Below, in pieces: positions 44,472 through 56,570 of a DNA stretch of 64,000 nucleotides (its first letter is position 1; each line of letters starts with the position of its first letter). Under the pieces are notes generated by a model, which was not told the origin of the DNA, did no database searches, and worked only from the letters and a program-made list of their open reading frames with translations. Origin of the DNA: Corinectria fuckeliana (lineage: Eukaryota; Ascomycota; Sordariomycetes; Hypocreales; Nectriaceae); assembly GCA_019137255.1 (NCBI GenBank), contig WPDH01000004.1:124001-188000 (forward strand). The letters are read 5' to 3'. The position numbers and the translations under genes are program-made.

Positions 44472-45726
44472 TCAGTCGTCTCGCGCGAGGCTCTGCTCGT
44501 CGTCATCCTTCTCAGGCTTCGCCTTCACGAGGGGCCAGCGGCCGTGGTCCTCGCGGAACCGCATAGCGCTGAACTGCGCAATGACGACGAGCCAGTACAC
44601 GTTGTAGGAGATGACGGAGCCGTACGTGGCCGAGTTGTTCCAGCCGACGACGGCGTTGAGGATCGCCCAGGGGCCTCCGCCGTTTAGCTGGGGGTTGCAG
44701 CACTGCAGCAGCACGTTAGAACACGGAAACGGCTAGACGCGTCAGCGAGTGAGGGTATCACGAGGCAAACTCACGTTGACGTGCCAGATGCTTCGGTCGA
44801 TGTCGTACGACCCGGGGCCGTCGCCGAGCTCCGCAGCGTCGCCGCCGACCACCTTGTTCCATTGCTGCTGCTCGATGAGCCAGATGGCGCGGGAGAAGAG
44901 CCCTGCGGCTACGAGATAGAGGAGGCAGGTCGAGGCAACCAGGAACGGCTGGAGTCTCGCCATGGAACCGCCCCTGAGAGCGAGGTTAGTTGACGCTGCG
45001 AGAGTACACATCTGCAGTCTGCAGCAGCCCAAAGGCAAACTCACTTGTAAAGGCCGTAGCCGACGAGGGTCCCAAACAGCAGCCCGAAGACGACGGCGAG
45101 CGGGACGGCCGTCACGGGGGCGGAGAAGGACACGCCGGCGACGAAGACGATGCCCTCGATGCCCTCGCGGAGCACGGTGACAAAGGGCAGGACGAACATG
45201 GCGTACTTCTCGAAGACGTTGACGAGCCACGCGCGGTTGCCGGCGCGCGTCTGCACGGGCGACTCGACGGCCTTGGCCAGCTTGGCCTGCCACTTCTCCT
45301 GCATGCTGCCGATGCGCAGCAGCGCGCCGCCCATGACGGTGATGATGGCCGACGAGACGAGCGAGAAGACGGCCTCGTAGTAGTACTCGTGGTCGGCCCA
45401 GGCGTCGGTGCCGAGGAGGTAGAAGATGCCGATGATGACGCCGGAGCCGACGAGGCAGAGGAGGAAGCCGAGGGCGGTGCCCAACCAGACCTGGATTATT
45501 GATGTTAACAAAAAGGAAAATGGTTCTGTAATGCTTCTTGCTTATTGGGTGCTGAACAAGTACTTGCCTGCGTGCGCAAGGTCCGGTAGAGCTTGGGGTC
45601 GCGGGCCTGCGAGCCATCGAGGGTCTGCTTGAGAAAGGCCAGCAGCACGGACACGATGATGGCCGTCTCGAGCGTCTCGCGGAAGACGACGACGAAGACG
45701 GGGACGGAAAATAGCTGGAGGCCCAT
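44472..45726 (-). CDS. FTR1: High-affinity iron permease (4 exons)
   Basis: Exons 45726-45568, 45490-45045, 44973-44775 and 44702-44472 encode 344 residues. FTR1 passes iron oxidised by the FET3 ferroxidase across the plasma membrane. The two iron-channel motifs are present: FRETLETAIIVSVLL (RETLE, about 16-20) and LREGIEGIVFVAG (REGIE). About seven hydrophobic spans can be drawn, and the C-terminal tail is charged (KAKPEKDDDEQSLARDD). The first intron (45491-45567) keeps frame only with a GC donor (GCAAGT); the other donors are GTGAGT. The gene is divergent from FET3, the usual arrangement for co-expressed reductive iron uptake genes. A GATA-type site lies in the shared promoter. Confidence 0.95.
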
Positions 45727-46839
45727 TTTGGGAGAGGGGGAGGGGAGAAGTTCTAGTGATGAGACTCGGCGGCGGCGTCGACACGCGGGATATACGAGCG
45801 AGCGAGTGAGTAAATGGGTGAGTGAGTGAGTGAGTGAGTGAGCTGGCGCCTCTTGGGATGAGGTGAGATGTGACGACGTCAGAAGAAGAGAAGCTCAGTG
45901 TTGCACCACAATCCTGTCCATCCGTTGCGTGTGAGGATCCGATCAGATAAGTTGAATGGGTTGCGAAGCGCCGAGCTACGCCGAGGAAGGACAAGAGGCG
46001 AGACCAAAAGAGCCAAGAGAGAGCCCAGTGAGTCCGTACTGTGCGAGCGCACCTCTAGCAGACTTATTACCGTCGCTCAAGACACGTTAATAATAATAAG
46101 GATCATAATAAAAACCGTTTCCGCGTCGTCGAAAATTTGCCTCGGTCTTGAAGCCGTCTTTGGCTGGGGAGCGGGCTGGGCAAGCGGCTCCGAGTGGCCG
46201 CGACAGGGTCGACGAGCCCACTTGGCAAGTAGCTGGAGGCGTGGTTTTGTCGAATCACGCGCTGGGGACGTTTGGGCTCGTGAGCTGATGCTGGCGGGAC
46301 GGGAGCATTTCAGTTGTAGCGCTGTTCAAGGATGTGGAGGAGAAAAGAGAAAAGCCTCGTCTGTGCAATAACCCCTCAAGCTGCTGGGTGAGTATCCAGG
46401 TTGAGCGAGACAAGGACAACACACAATAAAGAGCCTGCTACTGGACACTATCGCCCTTTGCAGCATCCACCAGAGGGCCTCACGCCGCTGTCACTCCCAG
46501 CCTGCGCCTTCACTCGGTCTGCTTGTCTGTCTGCTTGTCTGTCTGCTTGTCTGTCTGCTTGCCACACCAAACAAGGATCTGCCCGCCGCTTGCTCGGTTC
46601 CCTGCCAACTGCTTCCGAAACCGGAATAATCAGATTGATAAGATTCATTCGTTCAACCCAGAAAGGAAAACTACCCTGTGCAGTACGCAGCCTCGTTCTC
46701 GGAGCTGTGAGCCGTCGTCCTCACGCCAAAACCCCAACCTACAAGCGCCCCTCGGACGTGTATTCCAGGCCCTCCAAGCGTAGCTGTTGATTGTCCTTGC
46801 ATCGCCGGCTTCCAGCCCATCCTGACGCGCTGTTGGAAG
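45727..46839. promoter_or_regulatory. FTR1/FET3 shared promoter
   Basis: This 1.1-kb region separates the start codons of the two iron uptake genes. A (GTGA)n tract lies on the FTR1 side (about 45817-45842) and a 12-bp GTCTGCTTGTCT repeat of about 3.75 copies on the FET3 side (46517-46561). A GATA-factor site is listed separately. Confidence 0.7.
45942..45950 (+). promoter_or_regulatory. SreA/Sre1-type GATA-factor site
   Basis: ATCAGATAA matches exactly the ATCWGATAA consensus of fungal iron-repressor GATA factors (SREA, Sre1, Fep1). It is 216 bp upstream of the FTR1 start codon. Iron-replete repression of both genes through this site is inferred. A second bare TGATAA core occurs near 46637. 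Confidence 0.65.
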
Positions 46840-48957
46840 ATGCGGCCTGTTTCGCAGGGCGTCGGCCTGCTCTCGGCCTCGACCCTCCTCTCATCGGCGT
46901 TGGCGGCGACGGTCTCTTACGACTTCACCATCGAGTGGGTGAGGGCGAATCCAGATGGTGCTTTTGAGCGCCCTGCCATCGGCATCAACGGCGAATGGCC
47001 CATCAAGGTACAGTGCCGCAGCCCACGCCGCGGCCGTCCGTCATGGCGCGTTATGCTGACGACCATCTACAGACCATCGAGGCCAGCGTCGGCGACACCA
47101 TCTTGATCAACGCCCACAACGGGCTGGGCAACCAGACCACCTCGCTGCACTTCCACGGCCTCTTCATGAACGGTACAAACCACATGGACGGCCCCGCACA
47201 GGTCACGCAGTGTCCCATCCAGCCCGGAGACTCGTTCCTGTACAACTTCACAGCATGTTCCCCTGTCGTCTCGCTTGCCAAGGCTGGCCCGTCTAACTTC
47301 CTTCGCAGATCACCCAGCCTGGCACGTATTGGTATCACTCACACACCGAGGGCCAGTATCCCGACGGCCTGCGGGCGCCGCTCGTCATCCATGACCCCGT
47401 GTCCCCCTTCGCCGGGCAGTACGACGAGGAGCTCGTCGTGTCGCTCTCCGACTGGTACCACGACGAGATGCGCGTGCTGATCCCCCAGTTCCTGCGCAAG
47501 GGAAACCCCACCGGCGCCGAGCCGGTGCCCCAGGCCGCCCTGATGAACGAGACCCAGAACCTCGAGGTCCCCGTCGAGACGAGCAGGACCTATCTCGTCC
47601 GCCTCGTCAACATCGGCGCCTTTGCCGGCCAGTACTTCTGGATCGAGGGCCACAACGTGTCCATCGTCGAGGTCGACGGCGTCTACACCAAGCCGGCCGA
47701 GGCCGAGATGCTCTATCTGTCCGCCGCCCAGCGGTGCAGCTTCCTGCTCACCACCAAGGCCAGCCGCGAGGCCAACTTCCCCATCGTCGCCAGCATGGAC
47801 ACGGTAAGCTCAAGCGCAGATGCACTGCTGGTTGCGCCGATGCTAACACAGCTTTACTAGACGCTGTTCGACGTCATGCCGGATGATCTCGACTGGAACG
47901 TGACTGGCTGGCTGGTCTACGACGAGGCCAAGGCTCTGCCGAAACCCGCCCTCGTCGACGACTTCGCGCCCTTTGACGACGTGGACCTCGTGCCCTTTGA
48001 CGAAATGGAGCTTCTTCCCGAGCCGGACCGCGTCGTCGAGCTCGACGTCGTCATGGACAACCTGCGCGACGGCGCCAACTACGCCTTCTTCAACAACATC
48101 ACCTACCGGGCGCCCAAGGTCCCGACGCTGTACACGGCCCTGACAAGCGGCGACGAGGCCACCAACCCTTACGTCTACGGGTCGTACACCAACAGCTTCG
48201 TGCTCGAGAAGGGCGAGGTCGTGCAGATCGTGCTCAACAACCTCGACGACGGGCGCCACCCGTTCCATCTGCACGGCCACGACTTCCAGGTGCTGCACCG
48301 CAGCGGCGACGACGAAGGGCTGTACCCCGGGCCGAAGGCGGGTCTTGAGGCTCCCGGCACTCCCATGCGGCGAGACACCGTCGTCGTCTACGGCAACGGC
48401 TACGTCGTGCTCCGGTTCAGGGCGGACAACCCAGGCGTCTGGCTGTTTCACTGCCACATCGAGTGGCACGTCACCTCGGGCCTGATCGCCACCTTTGTCG
48501 AGGCGCCGCTCGAGCTGCAGGCCACGCTCGAGCTGCCCCGGAACCACCTGGACGTCTGCCGGTCTGGGCATGTGCCCTTCGAGGGCAACGCCGCGGGCCA
48601 CACCGAGGACCTCCTGGATCTTTCTGGGGAGAACGCGCCCCCTCCCCCGCTGCCGGCAGGGTATGTATTTCTTTTTTTCCCCTGCGTCGAATGCCTACGC
48701 TGGTGGACTTTGGAGGCTGACATGACAATAGGTTCACGTTCCAGGGCATCGTGGCGCTTCTCGTCAGCTCGGCCATGGGCATCATCGGGATCTGGACTGT
48801 AGGATCATACGGAATGAGGGCGGGACGTGGCAAGAAGCAGAGCGCGGAGAGAGAGCCGCTTCTGGCTACCTCCGAGAGCGCCGCACTGCTCGCCGAGTCT
48901 TCTGGCCGTGAGGAGCCAACAGATGCTGTGGTCGACGGCGAAAACACGTCTCGCTGA
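46840..48957 (+). CDS. FET3: Cell-surface multicopper ferroxidase (5 exons)
   Basis: Exons 46840-47007, 47073-47252, 47309-47803, 47861-48660 and 48732-48957 encode 622 residues. It oxidises Fe(II) at the cell surface for import by FTR1. A signal peptide (VGLLSASTLLSSALA) precedes three cupredoxin domains. All four copper-binding blocks are seen: LHFHG (about 83), WYHSHTEGQ (about 125), HPFHLHGHDF (about 413) and HCHIEWH (about 478). A C-terminal membrane helix (FQGIVALLVSSAMGIIGIW) anchors it, followed by a cytosolic tail. N-glycosylation sites such as NQT and NGT are frequent. The second intron (47253-47308) keeps frame only with a GC donor (GCATGT). The gene is divergent from FTR1, which supports FET3 over laccase. 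Confidence 0.95.
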
Positions 48958-49304
48958 TGGGCTGGCTAAGGTGAGGATTGCATTGCGATGAGTTTGAGAT
49001 GCGATCAGTTGATAATTAGAGCCTGGTGTCAGGTGCAACACCGAACAGAACTTGTATATCATCTTGCTGGCCGTCATAATTATTGTAAAAATAGCTGTTA
49101 TTTTATCCTGTGAACCACGAGGTTTTCGTTTGTCGCTTTCTACCAAGTATACGCCTGTCTGCTACACGAGCCCACGGCGGGTATGCGCAAGCCAAGGGAC
49201 AAATTATATCTACAAGCAAGACCACCCTACTCAATCGCTAAATCCCATCCATATGCACCATACTCCATCCACCACTGCCTTTCGCGTAACCCTCATGTGA
49301 ACGT
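48958..49304. other. Convergent intergenic gap
   Basis: This 347-bp gap lies between the 3' ends of FET3 and the LITAF-like gene. No feature beyond likely transcript ends was recognised. Confidence 0.5.
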
Positions 49305-50208
49305 TTACACCTGTTGGTCAGGGCTCAAGGGCGGCGGTTTCGCTGCCACGGGGAATTGCGACTGCTCCCTCAGATGGCCAGGCGTCCCCATCGGCTTCAT
49401 GCTGCTCTGTCCGAACTTCTTGACGGCGACCTTGCGGCCGCAGGTTTCGCAGGTATGGCTCAGGTGGTGCGACCAGTGGCACAGATAAGGCACGGCCGCG
49501 CCGCAGAAGGTGCCGAAGAAGAGCAGGACGGCGATGAGGCTGCAGGGGGGGGGACGTTAGAGGCGGGCATAAAGGAAACAAGCAAGCGTTGAAGCAAGGG
49601 GTGAGGAGTGTTCTTACTGGGTCAGCCACGAGGGGTGTTTCTTGACTGTGGTGAGGGATCGTTGCAGGCAGAACGGGCAGTCGACGGCGTCGCTCTGGGT
49701 GCCGAGGAGATGGAGAGGCGTGACCGTCGTGGGGATGGGTATGCCTTGTTGCCCGCCGTTGTAGCCTCCGCCTATTTGTTGTTGTTGTTGCTGTTGCTGT
49801 TCAAACGCAGGCGGCGGCTGTTGGGTGTATCCCCAAGGAGGCATCGCCGGCGGCCCGTTGACGAGTTCGATGGGCTTCTCGGCCGTCATCGGGTGGCCCG
49901 CGGGGACGACCTCGGGGAGGTTCCCATCGTCGATTATCCTATTTGCACACGAGGACGGTTAGAAAGAGAGAAAGGCGCCTGGCTTGGCTTGATCGCGCGA
50001 ACCTGGCGGCTTCGAGCCCTTCGGCTGCGACCGGGCGCTGGTAGAGGATCTTCTCGTTGTGGTCGTGGTCGTGGCTTGCGGGAGGCGGCACGGGCGTCGA
50101 CGTGTACGAGGGCGGGGAGACGGGAGTTGCCGACGCGGGCTCGGCGAGGTGGGAGTTTGGCGATGGGAAGGACGGCATGGTTGTGGTGTTGAGGGAGTCG
50201 AGAGGCAT
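49305..50208 (-). CDS. LITAF-like (PIG7) zinc-ribbon membrane-associated protein (3 exons)
   Basis: Exons 50208-50003, 49938-49618 and 49539-49305 encode 253 residues. The N-terminal half is Pro/Ser/Gln-rich with a polyglutamine run (FEQQQQQQQQ) and PPSY/PPxF-type motifs. The C-terminal LITAF domain has a first zinc knuckle DCPFC, a hydrophobic in-membrane helix (LIAVLLFFGTFCGAAVPYLC) and a second knuckle HTCETCGRK. LITAF proteins sit on the cytosolic face of endosomal or plasma membranes by this helix. The PPxY-like motif could bind WW-domain ubiquitin ligases, by analogy with animal LITAF. The ATG at 50208 is the first in frame; another is ten codons in. Confidence 0.85.
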
Positions 50209-51059
50209 GTGTATGATATGGGGATATCCGGGAGGCAATTGGATGGAGCCAGCAAGCCGTCTTCTGGTTCGGAGTCTAGAAGTTCAGAATGAATTACAGC
50301 CTTGGACAATGACCAGCGACTGCCGGAGGATGATATTTCCTTCTTAGCAGTCTTAGGAAATTAGCACTGAATCCTATAGAAATGGATACTTAATCTATCA
50401 CCCCGGGAAATGTCCAGGAGTGTCAGCCAGTGTTCCGGACCAGGGACCCCTGCGATTGCCTTGGGGGCGATGATGGGGGGCAGTGTTTAGCTCTCCGCTG
50501 TTTCATCCTGTTGGTTCGTTGGCAAAGCAGAGAGGAGGAGGATTCGACGATCGCAGAGTCCGAGGCTGAGTCCGAGAGAGAGCTACAGTAGGATCGGCAC
50601 GCCTTTGGGGTCTCTTCCCGGATTAGCTGCTTACTAGGTCGTCCTTCAGTGGCAACTCGAACGAGAACGGCGATCCACAGCAATGGATGGCTTCTTCAGT
50701 CTCCCAGCTCAGGGACGGTACGGTGAAGCTGTTGCTAGGAGATATCGATCGCCTCGTATATCGAGCAACTAACCCGTACAATTGCACGCCAACCCCTTCC
50801 CGCTCGCAGGCGTTTTCTTACTCGCAAAAGACACACAGCCAGCCCAAGGCTCGCTCCTCTTGAAGTCTAGTCTAGTCTATCTAGCCGTGCCGCCGTTCCT
50901 AGCATAGCATGTTCCCCCTTGTCTAGTGCTTACATGCGTGACGCCGGGAGACGCCACACCGCGCCACTCCTGCTCGCAGCCGCCTCCGCTGCGCTTCTTT
51001 GCCCTCCGGAACCTTGGCATCTTCGATGGCGCAGGGCTCACCTAAGAAGAGGGCTCAGC
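50209..51059. other. Intergenic stretch upstream of the LITAF-like gene
   Basis: This 851-bp gap should contain the promoter of the LITAF-like gene and the 3' region of the glucanase gene, both on the minus strand. No coding exon or repeat of note was recognised. Confidence 0.5.
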
Positions 51060-52773
51060 TCACGCGGAGAGGCCGACTACCTGGTAGTTGTAGTTGCACA
51101 CGGAGCTCGAGTCCACCACCTGATGACTTGTCAGCGTCTGAAGCACTGCGTTGGTTTGCAATCTGCGACTCACCTGCAGAGGCCCAGATCCCTCAATCAC
51201 CACGTTGCTTCCGCTGAGAACCTGCACGTTGACGGTGCCGGTTGTCAGGCCGGTGAATGTGAAGCTGTTGTACCCCACGACAAGATCTTGCGTCCCTAGG
51301 TTATTGGAACCGCTCGACACGGAAACTGTAAGGCCTGTCTGGCCTTCTGCCACGAGGACGACGCCCTGCAGGAATGTCAGTCAGCACCAGGTAAACGGCA
51401 AGAGTCGCCTCCACGTACAGTCACCGCGTCGTCGATGTTGTCGATGCCGTCGGGCTTGCCCAGTCCGTCCGAAGAACAATCCGCCGTCGTCAGCAACGTG
51501 TGGTGCCAGAAGACGCCCTGGGCTGCCGCGTCGGTGGTCGGGACCATGGCGCCGGTGGTCGTGTCTCCGCGCTTCCAGGCCTGGATGAAGGACGGCAGAA
51601 CCTCCCAGTAGCCCGTGTGGTTGAACCCGTCGGTGTAGGCCGGGATCGCGTCGCCGTCCATGGCCTCGGGCCAGATGCTGCCCGTGTAGTGGCTCTCGCC
51701 GGCGTCGTTCCACGTCTGGATCTCGAGCATGTCCGGCTGCACCTCCAGGACCTGGCCGAAGCGGTACTCGAGGTTCTGTTCGCCTCTGCGGTACCAGTTG
51801 TTGGACGAGTCGATGTGCTTGAACTGCAGCGGCGACAGGCCCATCATGAAGAGCTTGTCCGCGTTCTCGGCGGCTTGTTGGAACGTTTTGTCGTCATCTG
51901 TCGACACAATGACCTTGCCTTGTGCGATTTGGGGCCAAGAGTTCCAGTTGAACACGCCGTCCTAAAGAGGTTAGGGATAGAACCTCGCCAGAAGACTGAG
52001 ATACGCACGAGCTCGGGGTAGTTGTCGAAAAAGGTCGATGAAGGAGTGCTCGTGTAGAAACCCGGCACTATCAAGATATCGCCGACTGTGCTCCTGAGAC
52101 CCTTCCACTGATCGCTGCTCACGGATTCTCCCTGGGACATCAGGTCAGTTTCTACCTTAGATGAAAGGCTCGGCTTACTTACCCCAAACGTGCTAACGAG
52201 CGGTACGTCTAAGTCAGGATAAGTTGCTGGCCTGCAATAGACGGAATCCTGTCCTACCGTTGTACTTGTAGTATGATTCCCGTGTCAGATGATCATCAAG
52301 ATACTGGGCATACTGATCAGGACTAGAGAAGTAGCTGCCCGACATGTCGAACGAGAAGAAGATCTTGAACTTGAGCTCATCCGCATTGTCGAACAGGCGG
52401 TCGACGGTTCCATTTGACCAGGAGGCATATTGGTCTGATACATGTCAGTTCGATGCATGACTCGTACTCTATCAAGCATACTAAAGTTGATGGCAAATGC
52501 GTCAATGCCCAGGTTTTGAGCATCGAGAATGTCCTTGCGGCAATGCTCGTCGTTGATGTTGCCAATCTAAATGCATTAGAACTTGAGTCCGATTGTGGTT
52601 ACATCATCCTGGACAAACCAAGTAATGAGCAAAACTACATTTGTTAGCGGCAGAGCAACACTGCATGATACAGAATCTTACACAGGTTTCTCTGCTGCGG
52701 CTTTGGGCACGAGGCCAGCCAGCGCACCAGCTCCAAGGGCAATCCAAGCCGAGAGGGATAAGCTTCGATACAT
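51060..52773 (-). CDS. Secreted GH71 alpha-1,3-glucanase (mutanase) (9 exons)
   Basis: Exons in reading order are 52773-52682, 52634-52619, 52566-52482, 52434-52258, 52208-52183, 52131-52009, 51961-51419, 51365-51174 and 51119-51060, giving 437 residues. It should hydrolyse alpha-1,3-glucan, a fungal wall polymer, outside the cell. A signal peptide (SLSAWIALGAGALAGLVPKAAA) leads into KPVFAHYLIGN, the GH71 start. Other family blocks are DAQNLGIDAFAINF, KIFFSFDMSG, VPGFYTS, DGVFNWNSWP (about 174) and IQTWNDAGESHYTG (about 262). The C-terminal part is beta-rich and no CBM24 module is present. Exon 2 is only 16 nt and exon 5 only 26 nt; both are needed to keep family residues. Self-wall remodelling or mycoparasitism are both possible uses. 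Confidence 0.9.
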
Positions 52774-52847
52774 GTTGTCGAGATGCTTTATGTAAGTGGG
52801 TGGACGAATGTGTGAAGAAACTTTTGAATGAGGTTCCCACCGACAAG

Positions 52848-52855
52848 ATATATAT
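52848..52855 (-). promoter_or_regulatory. Probable TATA box of the GH71 glucanase gene
   Basis: ATATATAT within the palindromic AGATATATATCT lies about 75-85 bp upstream of the glucanase start codon, a normal distance. The surrounding 52774-53486 stretch (713 bp) has no gene and should be the glucanase promoter. Confidence 0.45.
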
Positions 52856-53486
52856 CTCCTATTCTCCTCCGGTCATTTATCCCTTGCGTAAGCCAAGATG
52901 CACTCCGATTCCTCCGTACACTGTAGGAATCACTATAGGCCTTCCATCCTGGTAACCGGCCCGGGTGGTGGCTTCACAGACACGAGGTTTGATCCTTCCG
53001 CTCGCTCCGGAAGCCCTAACTGACGTCACATAGCAACGTTACAGGATGCAACTCGTATACTTCGGGGCTGTTTTCAGGCGAGGATTGTGAACCATGCACT
53101 TATCGTGCTATGTCGATCTGTTTCGGACAAATCACCTCAAAGCGCGCTCGCTAGTACTCCATAAAACGTGGAGAGATCGGAACATTGTATAAAGTTAGGG
53201 CGCATCGTGTGGAGTTCAGCCGCCCTGCCGCAGCTGCGACAGGGGATTCGTCAATTTCCCCGCGGAGCTGAATATCAGATGACTTGACGAAACGCATGTG
53301 AGGCAATCAGTTTCAATCAAGAAGGAAGAGTAGACACGATTCATGAAGTGGCATCCTCAGACCCACGTACAAGGTACAAGCTAGTAAGAGCAGGGAGGGC
53401 ATTACTCTCGAGGGTCTAATATGCACTGGCAATTACCAGGCAAGATCGCTGGTTTCTATATATCCGATCGTCACGAGATTTACAGT

Positions 53487-55237
53487 TCACGCTGTCTTGA
53501 CAGACACCTTGCGATATCTGACGACTTCCGTGCCAGTCTCATCAAAAGTGCGATCTGCAACAATCTTGTACCCGCCAATTTGTGGAAGAACCTTGGTCCA
53601 GAAAGCCCAGTACACGCCTCCAAGGATCAAAACGCCCACACCTACAACGGGGAACACGTAGTACGGATAGCCGTCCGCGTTCCAGCTGCCCTCTGGCGGG
53701 ATGAAGGGAACGATGGCGAGGAAGATGTTGGAGAGGAGGTAGAGCACGGAGATGGGGAGCAAGGTGTGCCAGGGCGACGTCCGATTCTCGGATTTCGTCC
53801 ATTGCAGGTAGATGAGACCGGCAGTGACGAAACCGTTGATCCAAGCACCGGGGTACGTGTACCTAGTTCCACTGTTAGCTACCGGCAGGCACGAAGGCAT
53901 CGGGTCTACGCACAGGTTGACGATGAAGTTATACGCAGGGCCTGCGGGTGGTGCGACGAGAACAATGACCGTCACGATCCAATGAATGAAAAGCTAGATC
54001 AGTCAGCATAGGCCGGACAAGACGCAAGATAGACTCACCGACGCAGCCGGGGCATTGAACGGCCGGTTCGATGCCCAGAAGCGACTGAACGGCAGCAGCC
54101 CTTCCTTGGCCAACTCCTGGTTCAAGCGAGAGTGCGCAAAGGACACGGCGAGAACGTTGCCCAAGTTGCTCAGCGCGACAAACGCGGGCAGACTGCGCGC
54201 CGCGGCACTCCTCCCGAAGATGTTGCGGAAGAACAGCCCGGCCACGATGACCTCGGACTTGGCCAGGTCCGACTTGGGGATCGCGGCAAAGTAGGCCACG
54301 TTGGCGAGGACGTAGAGGATCGTGACGCCGCCGATGGCCAGGGGCGCCGCGACCGAGAGCGTCTTCCGCGGGTGCTTGAGCTCGCTCAGCACGTAGTTGG
54401 CGTTCTCCCACCCCTTGTAGCTGTAGATGATGTTCAGGAGGGCGTTGGAGTAGGCGTACGCCCCGCCGCCGCCGTAGCCGTCGCCCGTCTCGATCCTGAA
54501 GGCGCGGTCGAAGTTGTGCGGGTTCGGGACGAGGCGGTGGCCTGCGAGCGCGGCGAAGCCGGCGAAGACGATGAACAGCAGGATGACCACCTTGAAGACG
54601 CCCAGCACGTTGAAGAGCCGGATCCCCCACTTCGGCAGCGCGCCGTGGAGGACGACGGAGAATGTCACGCAGGCGATGGCGAGACCGCGGGCCTCCCAGC
54701 CATCGGGAACCTCTCGGCCCGATGCGAAGAGGATGTATCGGCCAAAGGCCAGGGAGTTGCCGGACGAGAAGCCGAGCAGGATCATCTGCGAGGCGAGGAC
54801 GCACGTGGCCAGGTACCGCGGCCGACGGTAGACTCGTTCGAGGTAGTTCTTCTCGCCGCCGGAACGAGGGATGGCGAGGCCGAACTCGAGGAACACGCTG
54901 AGGCCGAAGAAGGTGAGCAGGCCGCCGAAGACCCACAGCATCAGGCTGATGCCGACGGAGCCGGTGGCGGCAAAGATGCTGGAGGGGGTTGAGAAGACTA
55001 GGCCTGCTGTTAGCTACGACGGATTTTTCAGGAGATGGGCACCAACGCACTGCCAGTTCCTATCATCTTGTTCAGGATCAGAAAGACCGCGCCGGTGATT
55101 CCAATCTTGCGGTCCTCGGTGTACGAGTATTGCTGAGCCTCGATGGTGCTTTCGTTGTCGGTGTGGACTTCATCCTCGCTCCCGCCCGTCTTGAGCCCGA
55201 CCTCTGCATTCAGCGGACTCTTGGCGTGGTCTGCCAT
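53487..55237 (-). CDS. Second MUP1-type amino acid (methionine) permease (4 exons)
   Basis: Exons 55237-55051, 55003-54039, 53993-53914 and 53862-53487 encode 535 residues, an APC-superfamily permease with about twelve spans. It is a diverged paralogue of the permease at 38829-40608 and shares the frame GGEKNYLERVYRRPRYLA, LPKWGIRLFNVLG, GWENANYVLSELKHPRKTL, GLLPFSRFWASNRPFNAP and WAFWTKVLPQIGGY. Helix 1 is KIGITGAVFLILNKMIGTGS. The N-terminal cytosolic part is acidic (MADHAKSPLNAEVGLKTGGS). Introns are 47, 45 and 51 nt with GT donors. Its exon layout differs from the other paralogue except for the split inside helix 1. Substrate assignment to methionine is by family only. Confidence 0.88.
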
Positions 55238-56570
55238 GTTGAACAGTCGAAACGATGAATCTTGGGCTGGAGATGGAAACAGGATCAGGGAAGGCTGTCC
55301 AGGATGCTTGAATGGTTTTCTATGCTCACAGCGTTGCCTTGCGCCATCATATTCCTCGTTGACGTCTGCTGTAGTTGAGCGAGACGAGCCAGTATCATCA
55401 CAAGGCCTACCAACATTAAGGGTAGGTGTGTGCATCTCACAACAAGGATGTTTTAGGTTCCAGTGCATGTGCATGCCGGGCGATGTAACCGAGCATGTAC
55501 AGAACCTCCAAGCTTCCTCTATCCAGTGAACACCAACCAGGCCAGCCCCTGCGCCAACTCATGGCCTTCCTATTCCTTTGGACGGGCTTCCCATAGCCAG
55601 CGCAGTGAATCTTGGCAAAGTCCAGTTGGGGTAGTCCGGAGCGGGTGCTTGGTGTGGTGAGGTGATGTCGACATCAAGCCCCAGGCTCGCGAAATGCCTT
55701 GGCTGTGGCTCGAAGCGGAAGGTGGCCAGGACCTAGCAGGCTTCGTTCTTGGCTTTGGAACATGCTCATATTAAGCTTATGGATACCTTGGGTAGGACAG
55801 GCTAGGATCTGTGAGAATCGGCGAGATTGTCTGGGGGTCACCTGTCCACCGTTGTTCAGGCGACTTTTGCTTGGCGGAGGCGGCGTGTTTGACCGACACA
55901 TATTGCTGCCATACAAACAGCCAGTATTGTCTCAGTCTGTCGGTTGCATCTGACTAAGTCGAGATACCAATATTCGTCGTCGTCACATCTGCCGACAACC
56001 TCTCCGTTTTCTATTACACACAGGCTTGTTCCCATTTCTCGGCCTAGTACACAAAATCTGGGAACCAGACTGGGGTTTCCTAGCTGTGGAATTAGAGTGA
56101 CAGATAGGTCTTTAGAAGAATCTCCCATTATGTCGAATTTTTTCAATCTGTCCAAAAGCGCCACTGCTTCTCGACATGGGTTGACAAAGTGTCTAGGGTA
56201 GCCTCAGTAGCCACCGAGGAGCCAGCTGGCAAGGTGACGTGGACGACATCCTATCCGAGGCTTCAAGACGGCAAATCCTCGCCAAACAGTGATGCATAAA
56301 TAATGCGTCATCAAGGCCGCTTCCAACAGCAATCATCAGGCAAAGGCAATGAGTGGTGCCAAGTCTCGTGAGTTTACAGTGACTGCAATTCCCGAAGTTT
56401 AGCCACCGGTCTGGCGGTCCGATCTACCGGATTCCTTCATGGCATCTCTGATCTTTACTCTTTACGGCGCGGATCCCCCGTCCTGCTTGGCTTCTTTGTA
56501 ATCCTACGCTTCTCCTCAAGCTCTGGGCTCCTTTCTATCAACCCCAATCTGTTCCATTTTGAAGCCCGCA
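55238..56570. other. Divergent intergenic region
   Basis: This 1.3-kb gap lies between the start codons of the minus-strand permease and the plus-strand MFS gene and should contain both promoters. No coding exon was recognised. Confidence 0.5.

Noticed and set aside
54132..54992. A 286-codon plus-strand open frame opposite the second permease
   Set aside because: It is the same kind of codon-bias shadow, with no domain and biased composition.
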